Shown here piece after piece: positions 22,872-29,182 of a DNA stretch of 29,182 bases. The notes under the pieces are model-generated. The model was not told the origin of the DNA, did not search any database, and saw nothing but the letters and a program-made list of their open reading frames with translations. A program made the position numbers and the translations under genes. The stretch comes from DATCBF01 sp964401995 (GTDB lineage: Bacteria; Actinomycetota; Thermoleophilia; Solirubrobacterales; 70-9), in contig CAYOAP010000021.1 in assembly GCA_964401995.1 (NCBI GenBank), positions 1 to 29,182 on the forward strand, given 5' to 3'. The stretch's first letter is position 1; each line of letters starts with the position of its first letter.

Positions 22872-22903
22872 AAAATTGGGCCGCGCTATTATTGGCGCAG
22901 CCC
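22872..22903 (-). terminator. Intrinsic terminator after member C
   Basis: On the minus strand GGGCTGCGC (22895-22903) pairs with GCGCGGCCC (22878-22886) over 9 bp with one G-U pair and an 8-nt loop, followed by AATTTTG. It lies about 60 nt past the member C stop. Confidence 0.65.
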
Positions 22904-22965
22904 AGTTACTAATATCCGTGACTCCCGGCTCTTAAGCCAGTAAGGCTATATCGGGTTCAACGGGC

Positions 22966-23574
22966 TTACGGATCGACCGTCACTTGACCAAATGACACTG
23001 TTCCGGTGATCGTGAATGTGCCTTTGACTTTCTTTGATCCGCACGCCCCTCCATTGAATTCAACTGAATTTACAGTCAAGACTAGATCTTTTTCATCGTC
23101 GTTATATGTAAATGGGACGGAGGCTCTTTCATAGGTACACGTTGCGACACTTATTTCTTCTGATTGGATTTGATCCGCAAATGAAATTTTTGCGCCGGGT
23201 GCAATTGGCTCAAGCGTGCCCTGTTGTCCAGCTTCTAATTGAACTCTCCACCCGACCGTGCCTGCATTAGTTGTTGAGGTTACTTCTAGTTCACCAAGTG
23301 AACATGGCCCTCCTCCGCTATTCTGAAAATACCCCCCATTCACCTGGCCCGTCAGGTTTCCCGTCATAAAAATATTCAAATCATTTTCTTCGCATTCATA
23401 ATTTCCTAGTGCTGATTCAGAAGTCAAATTACTACTAAAGGCTTGGATTTCATCCCCAAATCCAGCAGGGCTGCCATTGATTTGTAGCGTCTGGGCCTGA
23501 GCCATCGCGGGAAGCACGGCAAATGCCATGATCGCCAGCACCGGCGCAAGCACGGTCAGAATCTTTTTACGCAT
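22966..23574 (-). CDS. Secreted four-cysteine protein, family member C
   Basis: 202 residues from ATG 23574, preceded by a perfect AGGAGG; the open frame continues 22 codons further upstream through the terminator hairpin and is not used. The signal peptide is MRKKILTVLAPVLAIMAFAV ending AMAQA. The mature part begins QTLQINGSPAGFGDE and carries four cysteines (NYECEE, GPCSLGE, VATCTY, GGACGSK), DLNIFMTGNLTG, VPFTYNDDEKDLVL and the ending GQVTVDP. No known domain is recognised; the pattern predicts a small disulfide-bonded beta-rich exported protein. The first 80 bp are nearly identical to member D. It lies 119 bp downstream of member D, with an intrinsic terminator between. Confidence 0.88.
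   Translation of the reverse strand: MRKKILTVLAPVLAIMAFAVLPAMAQAQTLQINGSPAGFGDEIQAFSSNLTSESALGNYECEENDLNIFMTGNLTGQVNGGYFQNSGGGPCSLGELEVTSTTNAGTVGWRVQLEAGQQGTLEPIAPGAKISFADQIQSEEISVATCTYERASVPFTYNDDEKDLVLTVNSVEFNGGACGSKKVKGTFTITGTVSFGQVTVDP
23495..23574 (-). repeat. 80-bp signal-peptide cassette, copy in member C
   Basis: This segment encodes residues 1-26 of member C and differs from 24235-24314 in member D at only 3 of 80 positions. Similarity drops sharply in the mature regions. Gene conversion or recent 5' recombination is the simplest explanation. Confidence 0.85.
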
Positions 23575-23598
23575 CTCAGTGTCCTCCTTAGCCGTTGT

Positions 23599-23631
23599 AA
23601 AAAGGGGGCGCGCCATCGCTGGCACGCCCCC
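23599..23631 (-). terminator. Intrinsic terminator 25 nt before the member C start (attenuator position)
   Basis: On the minus strand GGGGGCGTGCC (23621-23631) pairs with GGCGCGCCCCC (23604-23614) over 11 bp with one G-U pair and a 6-nt loop, followed directly by TTTTT (23599-23603). It ends member D transcripts. Because the AGGAGG of member C follows within about 15 nt, no promoter fits after it, so member C transcription must pass through it. Confidence 0.8.
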
Positions 23632-23693
23632 TGTCACCACCCTGTGGATGCCCAGGCGAATAAGAGCCCAAGCCCTACAGAATTAGAGATGAA

Positions 23694-24314
23694 TCAGTCG
23701 ATGACGACTTGACCCGTTGGTTCACCGGTGGGGGCAACGCTAAAGGAGCCCTCGAGCGTGCCGTTTCCGCAGGCTCCACCGTTGAACACGGTATTCGCCT
23801 TAACGGTAATGACGAGATCTGCTCCTTGGTTGTATGTAAACGGAACACTCGCCCTTGTGAAGGTGCAAGTTTTAAGGCTTTCTTCTTCTCCGTTTTGGAT
23901 TTGAGCAGTGAATGCGATGTTTTCAGCAGCTCCGCCTTCAGCTGCAGCGAGAGGCTTGACTTCACCTTCATCATTTTCGTTGAAGATGACTTGCCAGCCC
24001 AGTCCGGCGTTCGTTGTGATGTCGACCGGGACGCCAGCGCCTTCGATTTCACATTCTTCGAAGCCACCGCCGTTAACCGCTCCATGGTGGTTGCTGAAAA
24101 GGAAAATGTTCAGGTCATTGATCCCACACCTGAGATTCCCCAGCGCCGTTTGAGTTTTGAGGTTGGCGCTAGTTGCTTGGAGTTCTCCCCCAAGCCCAGC
24201 CGAGCTGCCATTGATTTGCAGGTTCGGAGTTGATGCCTGAGCCATCGCGGGCAGCACGGCAAAAGCCATGATTGCCAGCACCGGCGCAAGCACGGTCAGA
24301 ATCTTTTTACGCAT
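23694..24314 (-). CDS. Secreted four-cysteine protein, family member D
   Basis: 206 residues. The signal peptide is MRKKILTVLAPVLAIMAFAV ending AMAQA, then STPNLQINGSSAGLGGELQA. Cysteines fall in NLRCGIN, EECEIEG, KTCTF and GGACGNG. Member D is closest to member A in the middle (NDLNIFLFSNHHG against TDLNIFLTNNHHG; VPVDITTNAG against LPVDIRTNAS) but to member C in the signal peptide, so the gene looks mosaic. VPFTYNQGADLVITV and GEPTGQVVID close it. GGAAAGGAAG precedes the ATG. The 220 bp upstream are GC-rich and strongly structured, in contrast to the A+T-richer coding part. The function is unknown. Confidence 0.88.
   Translation of the reverse strand: MRKKILTVLAPVLAIMAFAVLPAMAQASTPNLQINGSSAGLGGELQATSANLKTQTALGNLRCGINDLNIFLFSNHHGAVNGGGFEECEIEGAGVPVDITTNAGLGWQVIFNENDEGEVKPLAAAEGGAAENIAFTAQIQNGEEESLKTCTFTRASVPFTYNQGADLVITVKANTVFNGGACGNGTLEGSFSVAPTGEPTGQVVID
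24235..24314 (-). repeat. 80-bp signal-peptide cassette, copy in member D
   Basis: Partner of 23495-23574; 77 of 80 positions match. It covers the start codon through the signal-peptidase region. The sequence upstream of the two start codons is not conserved, so the repeat boundary coincides with the coding start. Confidence 0.85.
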
Positions 24315-24360
24315 TGTTAATGAACTTCCTTTCCTGTAGTTGGAGGGCCGGCTTCATTTG

Positions 24361-24462
24361 CCGAGCGCTCCGTTGAGATAGCGCCCCGGTAAGGCTTGTC
24401 CTCGTCGGGACTCACCCATTGGGGCGAGCGAGATGAGCCGAGGACTGCCGCCCCCTGGCGGC
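24361..24462 (-). ncRNA. Structured GC-rich leader or small RNA upstream of member D
   Basis: Three stems lie side by side, described on the plus strand: 24361-24389 folds as a 9-bp stem with one bulge; GTCCTCG (24398-24404) pairs with CGAGGAC (24439-24445) and encloses CTCACCC (24411-24417) with GGGCGAG (24422-24428); GCCGCC (24447-24452) pairs with GGCGGC (24457-24462). An alternative pairing of GGACTCA with TGAGCC competes inside the central stem, as expected for a switch. It ends about 46 nt before the member D start on the minus strand. It did not match any riboswitch consensus I could recall. Confidence 0.4.
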
Positions 24463-24645
24463 CTTGACTGGGTCCTGTGCTTCCCCTTCCATTCGGGTGC
24501 ATCCCCATCCCTTGGGGTTCGCCGTTTCTACTGGAGGGGCTGACAGCCAGTCAAATTTATCCGTGCGGTAACGGGGTCGCACGGTTTGATGGCAGATCGC
24601 TATCGTTGTTTGTGCTGCAAATCGCTGGATGTTTGAATTGCGCGG

Positions 24646-24676
24646 GCGCGGATAGGCGCGCCGCGCCTATCCGCGC
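24646..24676 (-). terminator. Strong 15-bp hairpin after the reductase gene
   Basis: GCGCGGATAGGCGCG (24646-24660) and its exact complement (24662-24676) flank a single base. It lies about 40 nt beyond the ferredoxin-NADP reductase stop on the minus strand. There is no T-run, so it would be a stem-only terminator of the kind common in GC-rich actinobacteria. The rest of the 403-bp gap 24315-24717 holds only the structured leader and a 7-bp CCGTGCG/CGCACGG hairpin near 24562-24585. Confidence 0.55.
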
Positions 24677-24717
24677 GGATCGAGTCTCAAATTCGTCTAC
24701 CGGGGCTTCGAGTGTTC

Positions 24718-26124
24718 TCAGCCGGATACTTTCCCGCCGAGCACCTCAAGCATCTCCTCTACCCGCACAAACTTGACCCTGGGACGGCCATGGGGCTCTC
24801 CTCTGCCGACCTCCGCCTGGTCTATCGCCTGCCAGTCGTCGAAGGTGACGAAGCGAACGTCTCGCTCGATAAGCAGATCCTCGATGGCCGAAGGGTTGGG
24901 GCTCGCAGGTTTGAGCAAAGTCTGCGACTCAACATCGGACAGGAGGTGAGCCACTGTCTCCAACGCATCTTTCTTGTTGGTGCCGATCACCCCAGAGGGC
25001 CCACGCTTGATCCAGCCAGCCGTGTAGTGGCCGACCTTGTGGCCGGAGTCGTGGGAGTCAAGCACGCGGCCGCCGTCGTTGAGGATCAAGCCGCGCTTCT
25101 CGTCGAAGGGGACCCCCTCGATCGGGATCCCGGTGTAGCCGACCGAGCGCAGGACCAGGCCGCACTCCAGCTCCTCTCGCTCGCCCGTATCCCTGGCACG
25201 CAGGCTGCCGCCTTCCTCGACCAGCTCGTTGCGGCCGATCACGATCTTCTCGACCTTTCCATCGCCAACGATCTCGACCGGGGAGGCGAGGAAGCGCAAG
25301 ACGATTCGCTGCTCCTTGCCCTTGGGCTCGCGGCCTGCGAACTCGCGCAGGGTCTCGACGTTGACGCGGGTGGTCTTGTCGACCTCGTCAGACTCGAGGA
25401 AGGCTGCGCTTGCCGGGTCGAGCTCGACATCGACGGGGTCGATGATGACGTCGGCGTCCTCCATCTCACCCAACTCCTTGATCTCGGGGTTGGTGAAGGC
25501 GGCCTGGACCGGGCCGCGGCGGCCGAGGACGACGATCTCGCGGATCTTCTTGCGGTCGAGCATCTCGATTGCGTGGTCGGCGGTGTCGGTCTGGCGCAGC
25601 TCGTGGTCGGTCAGGGCCAGCATCCGGGCGACGTCCATCGCCACGTTGCCGTTGCCGATCACCACGGCCCGCTGGCAGGAAAGGTCGAAGTCCTCTTCGG
25701 CGTAGTCGGGGTGAGCGTTGTACCAGCCGACGAAGGCGGTGGCCGCATGGCTGCCGGGCAGGTGCTCTCCGGGGATGCCGAGCTGGCGGTCGGTCTCGCA
25801 GCCGACCGTGAAGACGATCGCGTGGTAGAGCCGCTCCAGGTCTTCGACCTCGATGTCGTGGCCGATCTTGACGTTGCCGAAGAAGCGGAAGCCCTCACGT
25901 GCCGCTGTTTTCTCGTAGACGCGGGTTACCGACTTGATCTTGGGATGGTCCGGGGCGACGCCGCCGCGGACCAGGCCGAACGGAGTGGGGAGGCGGTCGA
26001 AGAGATCGACCTGGGCGTGGAGGTCCTCTCCCTTGAGGATGTGCTCGGCGGCGTAGAAGCCGGAGGGGCCGGCACCGACGATGGCGACGCGAAGTGGGGT
26101 CTCAGCTGTTCCGATCTGGGTCAT
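24718..26124 (-). CDS. Ferredoxin/adrenodoxin-type NADP reductase (FprA-like)
   Basis: 468 residues, the usual length for FprA/adrenodoxin reductase. The FAD-binding motif VAIVGAGPSGFYAAEH is at about 13-28, PTPFGLVRGGVAPDHP at about 46-61, and the NADP-binding motif VVIGNGNVAMDVAR near 154-167. GHYTAGWIKRGPSGVIGTNK near 380 is the family signature that lines the flavin. It moves electrons between NADPH and ferredoxin, for P450s, Fe-S biogenesis or heme-related steps. AGAGGA lies just before the ATG. It is the last gene of a minus-strand group with the two-CxxC protein and the HemQ-family protein. Confidence 0.95.
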   Translation of the reverse strand: MTQIGTAETPLRVAIVGAGPSGFYAAEHILKGEDLHAQVDLFDRLPTPFGLVRGGVAPDHPKIKSVTRVYEKTAAREGFRFFGNVKIGHDIEVEDLERLYHAIVFTVGCETDRQLGIPGEHLPGSHAATAFVGWYNAHPDYAEEDFDLSCQRAVVIGNGNVAMDVARMLALTDHELRQTDTADHAIEMLDRKKIREIVVLGRRGPVQAAFTNPEIKELGEMEDADVIIDPVDVELDPASAAFLESDEVDKTTRVNVETLREFAGREPKGKEQRIVLRFLASPVEIVGDGKVEKIVIGRNELVEEGGSLRARDTGEREELECGLVLRSVGYTGIPIEGVPFDEKRGLILNDGGRVLDSHDSGHKVGHYTAGWIKRGPSGVIGTNKKDALETVAHLLSDVESQTLLKPASPNPSAIEDLLIERDVRFVTFDDWQAIDQAEVGRGEPHGRPRVKFVRVEEMLEVLGGKVSG

Positions 26125-26184
26125 TTCCTCTGCCTGTCCGGGTTTGTGGCGGACGCGGAAGAATACGGAACGGAGCGATCCTGC

Positions 26185-26730
26185 TTAGGCGGCCAACAGC
26201 ATCTCGCTGCAGTCAGGACAGATGTCGTGGCTGATCATCGGCAGCTCGGAGCGCTGGAACAGCTTCAGCCGCTCGGCGGCGACCTCGACCTCGACCCAGT
26301 TGCCCTCGACTAGGAAGCGATCGCACCAGCCGCACATGGTCAGGACTTCCTCGCTGCGCGGCGCGTTCAGGTCCAGAATCGGCTGCCGCGCATCGCGTGT
26401 CTCCTCGGACTGCATGAACGCGGCAAAGAGCACCGTCCTCCCAGACGGGTGGGCGACGATGCGCAGCCTCATTTCTCGACGCGTGCTCGGGCCGTCGCAG
26501 CGGAAGGGGAGCTCGACGCTGCGAACCTCGCTGCGCAGCCGCCGCAGCAGCATCCTCTGCAGTTTTTTCAGCTCGTCGCCGGCGACGAAGTCCCAGAGTG
26601 AGCGGCCGAGGCTGGCCCCGACCTCGCTCCAGCCATTTTCCTCACCGAAGAGGTAATAGCCCTGGTCGACTTTGACGAGCCGGTCGTCATGGTCGATTGC
26701 GTAGGTGAGGACGGGTGTGCCCATCGGCAA
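26185..26730 (-). CDS. PAS-like protein with two CxxC pairs, unknown function
   Basis: 181 residues from TTG 26730, or 179 from ATG 26724. Residues 5-60 (VLTYAIDHDDRLVKVDQGYY, GRSLWDFVAGDELKKL) have the look of a PAS sensor domain, continuing to a VEL/MRLRIV beta part by about 105. A C-terminal module carries Cys133-x-x-Cys136 (MCGWCDRF) and Cys171-x-x-Cys174 (ICPDCSEM), a spacing suited to a zinc ribbon or redox metal. No catalytic kinase or cyclase domain follows. A TATGGT -10-like box lies at 26750-26755 on the minus strand. It sits 47 nt after the HemQ-family gene and 60 nt before the reductase, suggesting a heme- or redox-linked sensor; this is inference. Confidence 0.7.
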   Translation of the reverse strand: MPMGTPVLTYAIDHDDRLVKVDQGYYLFGEENGWSEVGASLGRSLWDFVAGDELKKLQRMLLRRLRSEVRSVELPFRCDGPSTRREMRLRIVAHPSGRTVLFAAFMQSEETRDARQPILDLNAPRSEEVLTMCGWCDRFLVEGNWVEVEVAAERLKLFQRSELPMISHDICPDCSEMLLAA

Positions 26731-26777
26731 GGATCAGGCCTGAAAACAAAACCATACGCGGCCCTATATGTCTTGGA

Positions 26778-27536
26778 TCAGCTTGTGGCCGAAGAGGCCA
26801 TGATGGAGGCGGTGCCGTCGAGCGCGTCGAGCGCTTTGCCGATCGACATCGCCACGCAGGTGAAGATCGGCGTCTCGCGCTCGGTGTACTCGCTGGACTC
26901 GGTCGGGCGCAGCTCGTTGACGAGATCGAGGAACATTCCCGGGTCGTCGCCCTCGAAGCAGACGACGAACTCCTGATCGTCGAGGCCGAAAGAGTAGGTC
27001 GTGTTGATCGTGATCTCTGGGTAGCGGCGACCGACCTCGATGTGGCTTTTCATGATCCGACCCCGCTCCTCTGCTGGCAGTCCGTACCAGCGGCGCTGCT
27101 TGACCATCGGGTAGAGGAAGAGATATTTGCGGTCGGAGACGCAGATCTCAGGTCGGGCCTGCTCGTCCGAATAAGGAGAGAGTTTGGTCATCGAGAGGAA
27201 GGAGTGGGGGGTATCGGCCCACTTTGCCAGTCCGCTCTGGCCGAGGACGACATGGAAGGTGTGGAGGTCGTCGAGGTTGGGGCTCTGGCTCAGCAGCACC
27301 AAGTCGACGTCGCCGCGGGTGCCGATCGTCGAGTAGGCGCGCAACGAGTGGTCGAAGGCGAAGTCCTCGCAGGCGGCGAGGAACTCTTGCTTGTCGGCTG
27401 CGCGGAGGTCGTCATCGCGGCGGTGCCAGGCGGGATCCAGCTTGAGGAACGTGAACTTGACGAAAGTGCGGTCGGCCACGTCGGAGACGATAGCGGCCTC
27501 TATCGTCGCTCTCTCCCCAGGCATAAATCTACGCAT
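26778..27536 (-). CDS. Chlorite dismutase/HemQ-family protein, probable coproheme decarboxylase
   Basis: 252 residues from ATG 27536. HemQ-type enzymes convert coproheme to protoheme in the last step of the coproporphyrin-dependent pathway. KYLFLYPMVKQRRWYGL contains Tyr142 and Lys146 in the Y-P-M-x-K arrangement described for coproheme decarboxylases. MKSHIEVGRRYPE supplies His165 as the likely proximal heme ligand, and SFGLDDQEFVVCFEGDDP follows. A true chlorite dismutase cannot be fully excluded, but its distal Arg is not evident. The frame continues to GTG 27596, yet its first 20 codons (AAC GCT TCT, CAT AAA TCT) are A/T-ending, unlike the rest, so 27536 is preferred. No hemE/G/H genes are nearby. 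Confidence 0.85.
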   Translation of the reverse strand: MRRFMPGERATIEAAIVSDVADRTFVKFTFLKLDPAWHRRDDDLRAADKQEFLAACEDFAFDHSLRAYSTIGTRGDVDLVLLSQSPNLDDLHTFHVVLGQSGLAKWADTPHSFLSMTKLSPYSDEQARPEICVSDRKYLFLYPMVKQRRWYGLPAEERGRIMKSHIEVGRRYPEITINTTYSFGLDDQEFVVCFEGDDPGMFLDLVNELRPTESSEYTERETPIFTCVAMSIGKALDALDGTASIMASSATS

Positions 27537-27708
27537 TTTTTGAGATTTATGATCTCGTTCTTCCCAAGAAACGACAGAAGCGTTTATGCTCATCACGCGT
27601 TCGGCTTGGGTTCGGGCGTAGGAGAGAAAATAATTTGGCGGCTGGAAGCCGGGGAACCGCCTGTCGGGATCGCGGAGGGAGAGCCGCCTCGAAAAGAGGG
27701 AGCTATCG

Positions 27709-29182
27709 ATGGCGGGGATTTACTCGGATGAGGTATGTCGTGGCGCTGCCGGTATGCGCCGGCCGACGCCCTCTCCCCGCAGCGATGGGAGAAGTGTTTG
27801 GCCGAGGGGGTTCTTGGCGTTTCTCGCTTTGGCGGCAGCTGCATTTACAGCGATGGTTCTTGCGACTGTCGCCCACGCATCTCCCGAACATCCCGAAATC
27901 CCCAGTCTCTCTCACGTTGGTGTCTTCACCAACAAGCCGTGTGGCGTCGCTACTGATACTTCAGGCGATCTCTACGTATCCGAAGCCGAAGCACTAGGCG
28001 GCATGGTCAAGATTTACGGACCCACAGGGGGATCTTCAGTAGCCGAATTCTTTGCATCTGAACCATGCAACCTGGCAGTCGATGCCTCTGGCAATATCTA
28101 TCTATCAGGCTCCGCTGGCTTGAAACGATTCACACCTAGCGCCCCTCCACCCGTAACTGTTTCCACCACCTACTCCGAAAGCACCTTAGTCCCCATCAAC
28201 ACCACTACCATCATTGCTGGAGTCGCTGTTAATCCTAGCAACGGCCACATCTTTGCTGCTGAAGATATCAAAGAGAAACAGAAGATCACCTTTGAAAATA
28301 CTCCCGCAGCTTGGGTGACCGGTAACACATTCACCCTCGGAAATCTGCCCGCTGCATGCACCAGCGCCACCACGGCATCAATTACATATAGTACAGTTAC
28401 CGCCACTCGCAATACAAATATTAGAGGTGCCCTGGAAGCCAAATGTGGGGCCAACTTCGCCCTAGCAAGTGCCGGTACATCTGGAACAACAACCTCCACT
28501 ATAACTTTTCAGGGAAAGTTTGCTGGACAGAATTTTCCACTAATAACTTGTGCAAAAGTGACGGCAAATGGAAATTGCTCTGTTGCTCCCGAAACTGATG
28601 GCTTCAGCAGAATTTCTTCCTATGAATCCAATGGCACACTGCTCTCGAACACTATTGGAACAAATCTTTCCAACGCCGCCTACTACGGCGTCGATGTTTA
28701 CGGTGCAAACGGCAACATTTATGCTGCGGACTTCGCAAACAACAAGGCATATATCTTTGATTCGTCTGGCTCCAGCCTTCTAAAAGAATTCAATGGATCC
28801 GAATCACCATGTACTTCATTCAGTGAAATGGTGAAACCAAATCTTGCCGTTGATCAGTCCGATGGAAACGTTTTTGTCTCTAACATTAAAGGTACTGGTA
28901 CTGTGGATGAGTTTGATTCGTCTGGTAAATGTGTGACGACGATCTCACGGTCGTCACCTTCTTTCACTGAATCTGGGCCATCCGATATTGCGGTTGACAG
29001 TTCTACTGTCAATAAAGGTGATGTCTATGTTAGTTCGGGCACCACAAGCGGGAGCGTTTACGCTTTTGGCCCTCTGCCCAGTGGCTTTCTTCTTTCAGTG
29101 ACGAGATCTGGCTCGGGCTCTGTCAATAGTTCGCCTGCAGGCATAAACTGCGGTGCCACTTGCTCCGCGTCTTTTTCGGAAG
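27709..29182 (+). CDS. Secreted NHL-type beta-propeller repeat protein (runs off the window)
   Basis: The frame from ATG 27709 is open for 491 codons to the window end, with AGAGGGAG 7 nt upstream. Residues about 41-67 are a signal peptide or anchor (FLAFLALAAAAFTAMVLATV, cut after AHA). Repeats of the NHL kind follow: PCGVATDTSGDLYVSE, PCNLAVDASGNIYLSG, VAVNPSNGHIFAAE, VDVYGANGNIYAADF, NLAVDQSDGNVFVSN, DIAVDSSTVNKGDVYVSS. An insert at about 175-300 lacks repeats. The last residues, VTRSGSGSVNSSPAGINCGATCSASF, appear as two adjacent blocks of the cysteine-bearing repeat found in many Solirubrobacterales surface proteins. Codon use is A+T-richer than in the flanking metabolic genes. A surface or adhesive role is likely but unproven. 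Confidence 0.85.
   Translation, partial: MAGIYSDEVCRGAAGMRRPTPSPRSDGRSVWPRGFLAFLALAAAAFTAMVLATVAHASPEHPEIPSLSHVGVFTNKPCGVATDTSGDLYVSEAEALGGMVKIYGPTGGSSVAEFFASEPCNLAVDASGNIYLSGSAGLKRFTPSAPPPVTVSTTYSESTLVPINTTTIIAGVAVNPSNGHIFAAEDIKEKQKITFENTPAAWVTGNTFTLGNLPAACTSATTASITYSTVTATRNTNIRGALEAKCGANFALASAGTSGTTTSTITFQGKFAGQNFPLITCAKVTANGNCSVAPETDGFSRISSYESNGTLLSNTIGTNLSNAAYYGVDVYGANGNIYAADFANNKAYIFDSSGSSLLKEFNGSESPCTSFSEMVKPNLAVDQSDGNVFVSNIKGTGTVDEFDSSGKCVTTISRSSPSFTESGPSDIAVDSSTVNKGDVYVSSGTTSGSVYAFGPLPSGFLLSVTRSGSGSVNSSPAGINCGATCSASFSE

Noticed and set aside
24326..24540. Match to a c-di-AMP, c-di-GMP, cobalamin or SAM riboswitch, tRNA, tmRNA or RNase P RNA
   Set aside because: I compared the stems and loops with the consensus elements I know and the conserved blocks were absent or in the wrong order.
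24712..26313. 533-codon plus-strand open frame opposite the reductase
   Set aside because: It mirrors the reductase gene and shows only Val/Leu/Asp-rich low-complexity sequence.
26778..27536. Perchlorate-respiration chlorite dismutase
   Set aside because: The Tyr-Pro-Met-x-Lys pattern fits coproheme decarboxylases, and no perchlorate reductase genes are present.

Overview
The window is GC-rich DNA (roughly two thirds G+C or more in most genes, strongly G/C at third codon positions) with frequent GTG/TTG starts, overlapping ATGA/GTGA gene junctions and several -10 boxes only 7-15 nt from the start codon. This suggests an actinomycete-type genome. The secreted beta-propeller with an SPAGINCGATCSASF-type repeat and the small LQING-type secreted proteins resemble what I know from Thermoleophilia/Solirubrobacterales. 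That placement is inference; no rRNA or marker gene is present. I see no tRNA, rRNA, insertion sequence or CRISPR array.

Layout. (1) 1-8212 is an acyl-CoA catabolic block. Two tandem acyl-CoA dehydrogenases lie on the minus strand. A divergent plus-strand run follows: a secreted RTX-like protein, enoyl-CoA hydratase, carboxyltransferase subunit of a biotin-dependent acyl-CoA carboxylase, beta-keto acid cleavage enzyme (BKACE), OsmC-like protein, family III CoA-transferase and a MerR regulator. From the hydratase to MerR the genes overlap or nearly touch, so they read as one operon. The set recalls a leucine/isovalerate (liu) cluster with BKACE in place of HMG-CoA lyase. (2) 8215-13396 holds a small membrane-anchored protein, an NAD-dependent epimerase, a frameshifted collagen-like secreted protein, another anchored protein, and an 818-aa polytopic membrane protein. 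(3) 13424-17426 holds a large cyclase/ATPase/TPR signalling protein divergent from a short-chain dehydrogenase, with an 18-bp-arm palindrome between them. (4) 17462-19797 holds a nitrilase-family hydrolase and its TetR neighbour behind a TetR-type operator, then three small membrane/envelope proteins (holin_3_6/DUF3618 type).

(5) 19813-24717 is visibly A+T-richer. It carries four members of one secreted four-cysteine family on the minus strand (three intact, one decayed), interrupted by GC-rich DegV and HesB/IscA genes. Two members share a 5' 80 bp that differs at only 3 positions although their mature parts have diverged. An intrinsic terminator sits 25 nt before one start codon, and a strongly structured GC-rich leader lies upstream of another. 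(6) 24718-27536 is a minus-strand group: chlorite-dismutase/HemQ-family protein, a small protein with two CxxC pairs, and an FprA-type ferredoxin-NADP reductase. (7) 27709 to the window end is a long open frame for a secreted NHL-type repeat protein, again A+T-richer, that runs off the edge.

The best candidates for new biology are the secreted four-cysteine family with its leader and terminator architecture, the paired GCCGATGGGCC palindromes at 7481 and 16508, and the liu-like operon that uses BKACE.
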